From positions 1 through 14,442 of the forward strand of contig JAEDMI010000040.1 of NCBI GenBank assembly GCA_016303085.1: 14,442 bases of DNA, given 5' to 3'. Made by a program: the position numbers and the translations under genes. Positions 1 through 6,662 of this stretch are shown here, piece after piece. This stretch comes from Acetatifactor sp. (GTDB taxonomy: Bacteria; Bacillota; Clostridia; Lachnospirales; Lachnospiraceae). How positions within the stretch are numbered: the stretch's first letter is position 1; each line of letters begins with the position of its first letter. Below the pieces are notes generated by a model that made no database searches, had not been told where the DNA came from, and saw nothing but the letters and a program-made list of their open reading frames with translations.

Positions 1-585
1 CGTCCCGAGGATAAAAATATACTGATTTTATCCTGCTTTTACTATGATATCGGAAAACTCAGGCTTCCCTATGAGCTTCTCTGGAAGCCGGGAAAGCTTA
101 CCGATGAAGAATATGATATGGTAAAGAAGCATCCTGAAATCGGATACTCCATTTTGAGCAATACTACGCTGGACAGGCGAATCAAAAATGCGGTTATCAT
201 GCACCATGAACGTTTGGACGGCAGTGGTTATCCCTATCATATGAAAGGTTCTAAAATTGATATTTTTGCGAGATATGTAGCTATTATCGATACCTATATT
301 GCCATGGCTTCACCCAGAACTTACCGAAACGCTCTGACACCGCTTCAAATTCTGGGCAATTTCGAGAAAGATATGCTTAAGTTTGATTCGGAGCTTTTGA
401 TTCCACTGATGAAGCGCATCGCGGATGCTCAGATTGGTTCCACGGTACAGTTGAATGACGAATCCGTATGGGAGGTATTTGTCATTCAACCGGGAAAGCT
501 CTCCCGTCCCATTCTGAAAGACGAAAATAACCAAATCCTTGACTTGATGGAAAATCCTCAGCTTGAAATCATGAAAAATCTTTAA
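1..585 (+). CDS. HD-GYP domain protein, 5'-truncated, degenerate HD motif
   Basis: The reading frame is open from base 1 to the TAA at 583-585, so the N-terminus lies outside the window (194 residues visible). HD-GYP proteins are metal-dependent phosphodiesterases that usually degrade cyclic di-GMP. Visible landmarks are the YDIGK segment (bases 43-57), KPGKLT, HPEIG, the HHERLDGSGYP signature (bases 202-234), and an ARYVAIIDTY segment leading to TYRNALTP. The tail after about base 420 resembles the small C-terminal extension (G-V-L-D...RP...DL) often seen after this domain. The HD histidine is tyrosine here (TAT at 43-45), while the HPEIG histidine, the HH pair and the IID aspartate are kept, so one expected metal ligand is missing. 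It could be a weak or dead enzyme or a c-di-GMP binder. It converges on the Nudix gene. The family call is firm; activity is uncertain. Confidence 0.9.
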   Translation, partial: RPEDKNILILSCFYYDIGKLRLPYELLWKPGKLTDEEYDMVKKHPEIGYSILSNTTLDRRIKNAVIMHHERLDGSGYPYHMKGSKIDIFARYVAIIDTYIAMASPRTYRNALTPLQILGNFEKDMLKFDSELLIPLMKRIADAQIGSTVQLNDESVWEVFVIQPGKLSRPILKDENNQILDLMENPQLEIMKNL

Positions 586-599
586 GGAACTGTTAAGAA

Positions 600-632
600 G
601 AAGCCGGAAATATTAAAAATATTTCCGGCTTC
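600..632. terminator. Shared hairpin between convergent genes
   Basis: A perfect 15-bp inverted repeat (600-614 against 618-632) with an AAA loop lies 14 bases after the HD-GYP stop. No clean U-tract follows on the + strand, and only TTCTT follows on the - strand, so this is a strong stem with a weak intrinsic tail. It probably serves both converging genes. The last codons and stop of the Nudix gene lie inside the stem. Confidence 0.7.
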
Positions 633-1065
633 CCCATAGATTGCTCTTCTTCAATTCCAGATATTCATTGTATGCCTTTTCCAGTATTTGTTTCTCAATT
701 GAAAACTTCAAAAGATGAAAGGCCTCATGATACTTGTAAAACCCGGAGTCTACAAAGTACTCTTCTCTTTGTGGCTTGCTGTAATAACTGTCCGCCATCA
801 TCAGGTACCAGTGTACTTCTTTTTCCACGGTATCCTCGGGAACCGTAAAGGAATACTCACTCTTCCCGATATATTTTATGATGGTAGCTTTCGCTCCCGA
901 TTCCTCCAGCACTTCGCGCAAGGCAGTGTCCTTAAATTCCTCACCCTGTTCCACAGTGCCTTTAGGTAAAACCCAGCCTTCGTACTTGTTTTTATAATTT
1001 TTGTACAAGAGAAGGATTTTTCCACGAAATATTACCACACCGCCACAGCTTGTTGCTTCTATCAT
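613..1065 (-). CDS. Nudix hydrolase
   Basis: This is a 150-residue protein of the Nudix family, which hydrolyses nucleoside diphosphates linked to another group. The Nudix box is complete at residues 36-58: G36, E42, the REV-L-EE core at R50 to E55, and G57 followed by A58, fitting Gx5Ex7REUxEExGU. It is preceded by WVLPKG, as in diadenosine-polyphosphate and MutT-like members; the substrate cannot be read from sequence. I chose the ATG at 1063-1065 because AGGAGG (1073-1078) sits 7 bases upstream. A longer in-frame start at 1167 would overlap the PBP gene and place the Nudix fold after 34 unrelated residues. A candidate promoter lies at 1108-1136, so the gene may be transcribed alone as well as by read-through from the PBP operon. 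The stop codon lies in the terminator stem. Confidence 0.92.
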   Translation of the reverse strand: MIEATSCGGVVIFRGKILLLYKNYKNKYEGWVLPKGTVEQGEEFKDTALREVLEESGAKATIIKYIGKSEYSFTVPEDTVEKEVHWYLMMADSYYSKPQREEYFVDSGFYKYHEAFHLLKFSIEKQILEKAYNEYLELKKSNLWGSRKYF

Positions 1066-1072
1066 TGCAATT

Positions 1073-1078
1073 CCTCCT
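1073..1078 (-). promoter_or_regulatory. RBS that fixes the Nudix start
   Basis: AGGAGG on the - strand, 7 bases before the ATG at 1065, is a consensus Shine-Dalgarno sequence. It decides the start against the upstream in-frame ATG at 1167. Confidence 0.85.
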
Positions 1079-1107
1079 GACTGGTGTGCCTGTACACAAC
1101 TAAAACA

Positions 1108-1136
1108 AGTATAGTCCAATCCCGGCGGAAGCGCAA
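1108..1136 (-). promoter_or_regulatory. Candidate promoter for the Nudix gene
   Basis: On the - strand TTGCGC (1131-1136) and TATACT (1108-1113) are separated by 17 bp. The -10 matches the sigma-A consensus at 5 of 6 positions and the -35 at 3 of 6. It lies in the 76-bp gap between the PBP stop and the Nudix start. Confidence 0.45.
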
Positions 1137-1141
1137 CATTT

Positions 1142-2554
1142 TTATTCTTTTTCCCTAAAATAGGCATCGAAAATTCTTCTTGCTATGGGAACTGCATAGT
1201 CTCCTCCGCTGCCTGCGCCCTCCACAATAATGGTGACACAAACCTCCGGATTCTCTGCGGGAGCAAACCCTGTAAACCATGCATGACTCTCCCCTTTTAC
1301 GGTGCCGTACTCTGCGGAACCGGTTTTCCCGGCTGCTGTATAGCTTAAACCGGAAAGCTTGGTAGCAGTACCTTTTTCCACCACAGCTGTCATCAGTTCT
1401 CTGAGTATGCCGGCTTCTTCCTCGCTCATCAGTCTCCCGTATTCCTGCGGTTTAAAACTCTTTATAACACTTCCCTCATCATTTACTACCCTGTCAACCA
1501 CATATGGTTTCATCAGTACACCGTTGTTGGCAACTGCACTTGTAATCATGTTGAGGTGAATGGGTGTTATCTGGGTCATCCCCTGTCCGATAGAGGTTTG
1601 CATCATATCATTGTCTGTCATATTCTCCGAAACAGCCGTACTACTCTTTGAATAGGTCATAGTCAGAGGCAATTCCTTATCAAACAGCAGCTTATCGAGA
1701 GTTTTAGAAAAAGCCGTCTTATCCAGCCCCATACCGATGTTGGCAAATGAGGAATTACAGGACTTTGCAAAGGAGCGCTCAAAATCAACTTCTCCGTGAC
1801 TGATGCCGTGGTAACAGTTGATTCGGCTGTTTCCATGCTTAAAATACCCCGGACAGCGAAAAGAATAATTGTCAAAGGAATCGGGATTTTCCCTGATATA
1901 TTCCAGTGCGGTCACAATCTTAAAAGTGGAGCCCGGAGGATACAGCCCCTGAGTCGCCCTGTTTACCAGAACAGAGCTTGTATCATTCGCCAATAGGGAA
2001 TCCCATATTTCAGCAATTTCATTTGGATCAAAGTCCGGATGTGAAACCATGGCAAGTACCTTACCTGTAGAGACTTCCGTGACTACTACCGCGCCCTTGT
2101 AAACGCTTAGCTGTTCATCGGCAACCTGCTGAATCTGTACATCGAGAGTGGTGTATACGCTGTCACCCGGATTTTTCAAGCCTGCCATATCATTGGCTAC
2201 TTTGTTGCTAAGAGAAGTGTTTGTGTTTATCAGATAATAATTTGCCTGGGCCTCCACACCCATTCTACCGTTGGTAGAATATCCCACCACATGCGAAAAC
2301 AAATTATCGAAGGGATATACTCTCGTCTCATTCTGTGCGGCATCCATCACCGTTTCCGCCAGCACCTCTCCATCCCTTGAGTAAACAGACCCCCTGTAAT
2401 TTTGGGAGAGAAGAATTTCCTGCCTTGAATTGTAGCTGTTATTTACCATATCCTGTTCGTTTACAGCAACAAAATGTGCCAAAAATCCTATCATAAACAG
2501 GAACAGTGCCGTAAATAGACCGCCGCTGATAAGAATTGTTGTTCTGGTTTTCAT
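1142..2554 (-). CDS. Class B penicillin-binding protein (short PbpA/FtsI-type transpeptidase)
   Basis: This is a 470-residue DD-transpeptidase that cross-links peptidoglycan outside the membrane. Residues 8-30 form one N-terminal membrane anchor, followed by the YRGSVYSRDGEVLA segment (53-66) usual near the start of class B PBPs. The penicilloyl-serine motifs are all present: STFK at 209-212 (nucleophile S209), SCN at 265-267 and KTGSAE at 410-415. At 470 residues it is shorter than most FtsI or PBP2 proteins (roughly 550-750) and close in size to actinobacterial PbpA, so the N-terminal pedestal is reduced. Its ATG overlaps the FtsW/RodA stop in an ATGA (2551-2554), with GGAGG about 8 bases upstream, which indicates translational coupling. 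The partner glycosyltransferase is therefore the adjacent gene. Whether the pair works in division, elongation or sporulation cannot be told from sequence. Confidence 0.93.
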   Translation of the reverse strand: MKTRTTILISGGLFTALFLFMIGFLAHFVAVNEQDMVNNSYNSRQEILLSQNYRGSVYSRDGEVLAETVMDAAQNETRVYPFDNLFSHVVGYSTNGRMGVEAQANYYLINTNTSLSNKVANDMAGLKNPGDSVYTTLDVQIQQVADEQLSVYKGAVVVTEVSTGKVLAMVSHPDFDPNEIAEIWDSLLANDTSSVLVNRATQGLYPPGSTFKIVTALEYIRENPDSFDNYSFRCPGYFKHGNSRINCYHGISHGEVDFERSFAKSCNSSFANIGMGLDKTAFSKTLDKLLFDKELPLTMTYSKSSTAVSENMTDNDMMQTSIGQGMTQITPIHLNMITSAVANNGVLMKPYVVDRVVNDEGSVIKSFKPQEYGRLMSEEEAGILRELMTAVVEKGTATKLSGLSYTAAGKTGSAEYGTVKGESHAWFTGFAPAENPEVCVTIIVEGAGSGGDYAVPIARRIFDAYFREKE

Positions 2555-3864
2555 TTCTTCCCTCCTTCCTGCTGCATTCGGATATAAATTCCCTGAATGA
2601 GAAAGAACATAATCATGGTTGTCATACAGGAACTGCCTCCGTAGCTGATAAACGGCAGGGTTACACCAGTAAGCGGAATCAGGTTCATTCCTCCGCCCAC
2701 AGTCAGGAAAATCTGGAAAATATACATAATCCCGATTCCATAGACAATCAGCTGATAAAACCGGTCTTTCACTTCCACCGCAATTTTACACATATTCAGG
2801 AAACAGCTGAGCGTAATCAAAATCAGGCAAATTCCGAAAATAACTCCCAGTTCTTCACATATACAGGAGAAAATAAAATCCTGGTCCACATAAGGAATAG
2901 AGTTCGGATTTCCCTTCAAAAGTCCCATTCCAAACCAGCTTCCGCTGCCCATGGCAAAAAGTGACTGTGTGACGGACCAGCTTTCGTTGGTCAGATGGCT
3001 CCAGGGGTCCTGCCATGCCAGCACTCTTGTCTGGACATGAGAAAACAGCTTGTAGGCGGTATATGCCGCTCCGCTTCCTCCGGCAGCTCCGAGAAGCAGA
3101 TAAACAATATTTCCGGTGGCTGCAAAGACAACAAAGACATATCCTACAAAGAAAATCAGTGCACTTCCCAAGTCCTTCGACAGTACAAGTACTATCACAT
3201 GAGCACCGGCAATCAATGCCGTCAGTGCAACCCTGCCGAAAGAACGCTTTTCCCACAATGCTCCGGCCAGAAAAAAGATAAAAATAATCTTCACAAACTC
3301 CGAAGGTTGAAACGTGATGTTCTCAAATAACGTAAAGGTAATTTTTGAACCATGTGTCATTTCTCCCAAAAGCAGGACTATGCTCAAAAGTCCAAATCCT
3401 ACAGCTCCGTATACCCAGGTGAGTTTTTTCAGGAAACGGATTCTGGACAAAAGATAGGGAATCACCAGGGAAATTGTCAGGGACACCAGTGCAATAATAT
3501 ACTGTTTTACCGATTTCTTAAAAGAGAGTCTGGATATGATACAAAAACCGATTCCCAGCAGCATACACATATTATTTAACAACAGTCTGTTTACCGTCTC
3601 ATAGATCATCGGTACCATAGCTACGGCAGCAAGCAAAAATATCTGTACGAAAACATATAGAAAAATATACTCAAAATCCCCACTTGCCATAGTCAGGTTC
3701 AGGAAACACATAAGCTGGGTCAGAAACATAAATACACACTGAAAAACGTATATTCCCTGCCTTTTTCCTTTGCCCGGCAACAGAAATGCAAAGCTGCTTA
3801 TCGTATAAATCACCATACACGCCGTTATTCCGTATTTTGACAGTTCCGTGATATATTCCTTCAT
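2551..3864 (-). CDS. FtsW/RodA/SpoVE-family peptidoglycan glycosyltransferase
   Basis: This is a 437-residue polytopic SEDS protein that polymerises lipid II into glycan strands together with a class B PBP. About ten hydrophobic segments are visible. Family motifs are QPSEFVKI (186-193), DLGSAL (231-236, containing the conserved Asp), DFIFSCICEELG (329-340) and PLTGVTLPFISYGGSS (397-412). I start it at the ATG 3862-3864 because GGAAGG (3870-3875) lies 5 bases upstream. The frame stays open to 3963, but that extension is hydrophilic and overlaps the U32 gene. The U32 stop is 25 bases upstream, and the downstream PBP overlaps by 4 bases, so the three are almost certainly cotranscribed. FtsW, RodA and SpoVE cannot be separated confidently by motif alone. 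The zapA neighbour favours a role in division. Confidence 0.93.
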   Translation of the reverse strand: MKEYITELSKYGITACMVIYTISSFAFLLPGKGKRQGIYVFQCVFMFLTQLMCFLNLTMASGDFEYIFLYVFVQIFLLAAVAMVPMIYETVNRLLLNNMCMLLGIGFCIISRLSFKKSVKQYIIALVSLTISLVIPYLLSRIRFLKKLTWVYGAVGFGLLSIVLLLGEMTHGSKITFTLFENITFQPSEFVKIIFIFFLAGALWEKRSFGRVALTALIAGAHVIVLVLSKDLGSALIFFVGYVFVVFAATGNIVYLLLGAAGGSGAAYTAYKLFSHVQTRVLAWQDPWSHLTNESWSVTQSLFAMGSGSWFGMGLLKGNPNSIPYVDQDFIFSCICEELGVIFGICLILITLSCFLNMCKIAVEVKDRFYQLIVYGIGIMYIFQIFLTVGGGMNLIPLTGVTLPFISYGGSSCMTTMIMFFLIQGIYIRMQQEGGKK

Positions 3865-3869
3865 GACAT

Positions 3870-3875
3870 CCTTCC
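3870..3875 (-). promoter_or_regulatory. RBS that fixes the FtsW/RodA start
   Basis: GGAAGG on the - strand, 5 bases before the ATG at 3864. It supports this start over in-frame starts at 3912 and 3963, which overlap the U32 coding region. Confidence 0.65.
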
Positions 3876-3889
3876 TTTTATCATTTCCG

Positions 3890-6106
3890 TTATTCCACAC
3901 CACGCTTTTCATGACCGGTGGTGTATTGTCCTTCTCCGGGCTCTGCTCCCGACAAAAAAACATTCAGGATACGTTCTGTTTCCTCTCCGCTTTCCACAGT
4001 AAAATCAAGTCTAATCCTGACAAAATCACACCACTTGGAAAATTCACGGTGAAGAGACAGCGGAACACTGTTATAAATAATATTCATACAGTGCCTGCAG
4101 TTGCGAACTACAGGAAATTCTTTCTCATAACGGTCAATTAAAGTGCACTCCCCTGCACTGTCTTTTTTGCATCTGTCCGAAGTGCGCAGCACACAGTTAG
4201 CCGTAATCATCATGGGGATTCTGCCGTACACTGTTTTTTCAAAGCGGTGCCCGCTCCCTAACAGCTGCCGCTGCTCGGAAGCTTTCAATTCATATGGCAG
4301 GCAGAAACAATCAATATCCGGTCCAAACTGCTCCGGTGCTTTTCGATTCCAGGTATAAACATTTGCATCCAGATGCCACTTACATTGCTTTTCCCTGCTT
4401 TTCAGAAAGCCAAGCCCATCCACAGAGCGTATCAATATTCCTTTGAAAACATCTGTATCCCCCATTAATTCATATAGTCTTTCCAGATATTCCCTGTCGG
4501 AATCGCGAAGCACATAAGGAAGCGCCACAAAAACGGAACAGAATTCAGCCAGATTTTTGCAAATAGGAACAATTTCTTTTTCATGCTCCAAAATCAGGTC
4601 ACCTGATACATACACAAGCGACGGTTGCTTTTCCGAATATCTTTTCATCCGGTTCAACAGAGTCGTAAGTTGAGCTACGGTTTGCACAGAGACAGAGATA
4701 CCGTTGTCCTGCAAAGAGCTCTTTGAATAATTAGCTTTTCCGGCAGTCTTCGTCGGCTCTATACTTCCTTGCCTTTTTTCATATTTCTCAGCTGAAAAAA
4801 CAGCCTCCTCCAGTTGCTTCACAGCACTTCGGCGCAGTTCGTTTATCTGTTTTAAAGGATAAAAAGCATTTTTGCTTACTCTGACACAGATTTCCTGTGC
4901 AAAAAAGGAGCTGTCTCCCAGCTTTCCTAGCTGTTTTCGAACATTTTCTTCTGTAATAGGTTGCTTATCTGCGGTTTCTACTCTCTCTCCGGCAACAGTG
5001 ACACAACACTCACCAAAACGCAGTGTCAATTTGGCATGCTCCTGTTCACAAAAAGCTGCTTCCATGATGACAGGTAGCCTTTTCTTCCCGGAAAGGAACT
5101 GTGTCCGAATCTTTTCCAACAGCATGTCGTCACTTCCGCTATAAGCCGGGCTGGACATGGTAATCATTTCTTTTCCGTTGTGTTTGAAATAATAACCATT
5201 CTGAATTTCACTCCTGATATAGAGGGAACTTAAAGCCTTACTGTCTTCCCTTTCCACACAGAATTTTTCTTTTGCAACGGCTTCACCGTATATATCAGAT
5301 AGTTCATAATATCTGTCAATATATTTGCGGTACAGTGCTGTAACACCGGCAACGTACTCCGGCTTCTTCATTCTGCCCTCTATCTTGAAAGAGTCAATAC
5401 CTGCGGCAATCAAATCCGGTATGTGTTCTATGGTACACATATCCTTCAAACTAAGGAAATAAGCTTCCTTGCTCCTTTTCCCGTCTGTAGTTACGGAATA
5501 AGGCAACCGACAGGGTTGTGCACAACGGCCTCTGTTACCGCTCCGGCCTCCCAGAATACTGCTGAAAAGGCACTGTCCTGAATAGCAGTAACACATTGCT
5601 CCGTGGACAAAGGTCTCCAATTCAATATCCACATTGTTCTTTATCAGTTTCAGTTCTCTTAGGCTTAACTCTCTGGCGGGTACTATGCGTGTCGCTCCCA
5701 TATTCTTCAAAAGTCCGGCACCGAAACTGCTGCATAATGTCATCTGTGTGCTGGCATGAAGTTCCATGTCCGGGAAATGCTCCCGAAGGAAACGAAAAAC
5801 GCCAAAATCCTGCACAATTACCGCATCCAGACCCGCTTCATAAAAGGGAACAATGTAATCGTACAGTTCTCCCAGTTCATATTCCTTCATCAGAGTATTG
5901 ACTGTAAGATAAATTTTCTTCCCCAAAAGATGACCGTATCGGATACATTCCACCAGTTCCTCGGTGGAAAAATTTTCTGCGTAAGCTCTGGCACCGAATC
6001 GATTTCCGGCCAGATAAACGGCATCGGCTCCGGCGTTTACCGCACCATAGAAGGAAGCCGGATTTCCGGCAGGAGCCAGTAATTCTACTTTCTCTTTTTT
6101 TATCAT
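3890..6106 (-). CDS. U32-family protein with DUF3656-like region (RlhA/YdcP-like)
   Basis: This is a 738-residue protein of the family filed as peptidase U32. Characterised relatives are RlhA (YdcP), needed for hydroxylation of 23S rRNA C2501, and TrhP/YegQ-type tRNA hydroxylation proteins, so an RNA-modification role is more likely than proteolysis. The N-terminus is a TIM-barrel-like domain beginning ELLAPAGNPASFYGAV (8-23). The family signature follows: ETFVHGAMCYCYSGQC (164-179), then RSGNRGRCAQPCR (188-200), supplying C172, C174, C179, C195 and C199. KIEGRMK lies at 241-247. The middle (about 385-435) resembles DUF3656. The last third carries a second cysteine set: C638, C646, C654, C670 and C673. 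The start at 6106 has GAGG 6 bases upstream. It follows zapA by 59 bases that hold a hairpin, and precedes the FtsW/RodA gene by 25 bases. The family is certain; the substrate is unknown. Confidence 0.9.
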   Translation of the reverse strand: MIKKEKVELLAPAGNPASFYGAVNAGADAVYLAGNRFGARAYAENFSTEELVECIRYGHLLGKKIYLTVNTLMKEYELGELYDYIVPFYEAGLDAVIVQDFGVFRFLREHFPDMELHASTQMTLCSSFGAGLLKNMGATRIVPARELSLRELKLIKNNVDIELETFVHGAMCYCYSGQCLFSSILGGRSGNRGRCAQPCRLPYSVTTDGKRSKEAYFLSLKDMCTIEHIPDLIAAGIDSFKIEGRMKKPEYVAGVTALYRKYIDRYYELSDIYGEAVAKEKFCVEREDSKALSSLYIRSEIQNGYYFKHNGKEMITMSSPAYSGSDDMLLEKIRTQFLSGKKRLPVIMEAAFCEQEHAKLTLRFGECCVTVAGERVETADKQPITEENVRKQLGKLGDSSFFAQEICVRVSKNAFYPLKQINELRRSAVKQLEEAVFSAEKYEKRQGSIEPTKTAGKANYSKSSLQDNGISVSVQTVAQLTTLLNRMKRYSEKQPSLVYVSGDLILEHEKEIVPICKNLAEFCSVFVALPYVLRDSDREYLERLYELMGDTDVFKGILIRSVDGLGFLKSREKQCKWHLDANVYTWNRKAPEQFGPDIDCFCLPYELKASEQRQLLGSGHRFEKTVYGRIPMMITANCVLRTSDRCKKDSAGECTLIDRYEKEFPVVRNCRHCMNIIYNSVPLSLHREFSKWCDFVRIRLDFTVESGEETERILNVFLSGAEPGEGQYTTGHEKRGVE

Positions 6107-6130
6107 AAATTCCTCATTTCAAAAACCATG

Positions 6131-6159
6131 AAAAAGAAAAGCTGTCCGTAACGGACAGC
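6131..6159 (-). terminator. Intrinsic terminator or attenuator after zapA
   Basis: On the - strand an 8-bp perfect GC-rich stem (6152-6159 with 6141-6148, TTA loop) is followed directly by TTTTCTTTTT (6131-6140). This has the form of a Rho-independent terminator 6 bases after the zapA stop, yet the U32 start codon lies only 24 bases beyond it. Confidence 0.75.
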
Positions 6160-6164
6160 CAAAC

Positions 6165-6192
6165 ATTATTTTTTCTTCAGCTCTGTTTCCAA
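6165..6192 (-). promoter_or_regulatory. Weak candidate promoter for the U32 gene
   Basis: TTGGAA (6187-6192) and AATAAT (6165-6170) lie 16 bp apart on the - strand, overlapping the zapA stop. Initiation here would place the terminator-like hairpin at the very 5' end of the message. The match is modest (4 of 6 and 5 of 6), and the region is A-rich by coding, so this is only a possibility. Confidence 0.2.
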
Positions 6193-6570
6193 CCGCACAA
6201 CATTTTTTGCATTTTCATTTAAATCCTGTTGAAGAGTTTTTACCTGTTCCTCTGAACTCTCTAGTCTTATCTGTGCGGAAATCAGCTCATGTTTCAAATC
6301 ATACAATTCTTTTTCCTTCGCCTGTAGTTCCTCCTCAAGAATGGAAATCTGCTTCTTTGCTTTAAAGTAATCATCTGCAATATTTAGCTGGAGCAGAACT
6401 CCCTGAGTGTCCATGGGCTGTCTTCTGAAGCTGTCCACCTTATTGTATTCGTTGAGCTTATTATTGATATAGGAGGCAACCCTCTGTAAATACTCTTCAC
6501 TTTCATATCCGCTTAGAGTAAACACCTTACCGCCTATAATCACTTCTGTATCTGTTTTGGAAGAAGACAT
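6166..6570 (-). CDS. zapA: Cell division protein ZapA, long coiled-coil form
   Basis: This 134-residue protein is a ZapA homologue, a cytoplasmic FtsZ-binding protein that promotes bundling of FtsZ filaments at the division ring. The N-terminal ZapA domain is clear: TEVIIGGKVFTLSG at 8-21, then SEEYLQRVASYINNKLNEY. From about residue 75 to the end it is a lysine- and glutamate-rich coiled coil (ILEEELQAKEKELYDL onward), longer than in the roughly 85-residue Bacillus ZapA. I chose the ATG at 6568-6570, with AAGGGG (6579-6584) 8 bases upstream. An in-frame GTG at 6600 would lie only a few bases after the predicted transcription start and lacks a ribosome binding site. It has its own strong promoter (6612-6640) and heads the zapA - U32 - FtsW/RodA - PBP group. 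Confidence 0.9.
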   Translation of the reverse strand: MSSSKTDTEVIIGGKVFTLSGYESEEYLQRVASYINNKLNEYNKVDSFRRQPMDTQGVLLQLNIADDYFKAKKQISILEEELQAKEKELYDLKHELISAQIRLESSEEQVKTLQQDLNENAKNVVRLETELKKK

Positions 6571-6611
6571 ATAACACACCCCTTTTGTATAAAAACCCAC
6601 TCATGAGGTTT

Positions 6612-6640
6612 ATTATATAACATTATCTTCACACAGGCAA
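6612..6640 (-). promoter_or_regulatory. Promoter of zapA
   Basis: TTGCCT (6635-6640), a 17-bp spacer and a perfect TATAAT (6612-6617) on the - strand form a good sigma-A promoter in the gap after ruvB. The predicted start near 6605 gives a leader of about 35 bases before the zapA ATG. Confidence 0.75.
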
Positions 6641-6662
6641 GCAAAAATATATTTTATTACAA

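Noticed and set aside
1066..1167. Longer Nudix start at 1167
   Set aside because: It overlaps the PBP end, adds residues unrelated to the fold, and the consensus ribosome binding site points to 1065.
1663..1875. Small frame inside the PBP gene on the same strand
   Set aside because: It is an out-of-frame shadow of the PBP coding sequence, without a ribosome binding site or family resemblance.
3865..3963. Longer start for the FtsW/RodA gene
   Set aside because: The extension is hydrophilic, overlaps the U32 coding region, and the start at 3864 has a ribosome binding site and family-like N-terminus.
6571..6600. GTG start for zapA at 6600
   Set aside because: It would lie about 5 bases from the predicted transcription start with no ribosome binding site; the ATG at 6570 has AAGGGG.
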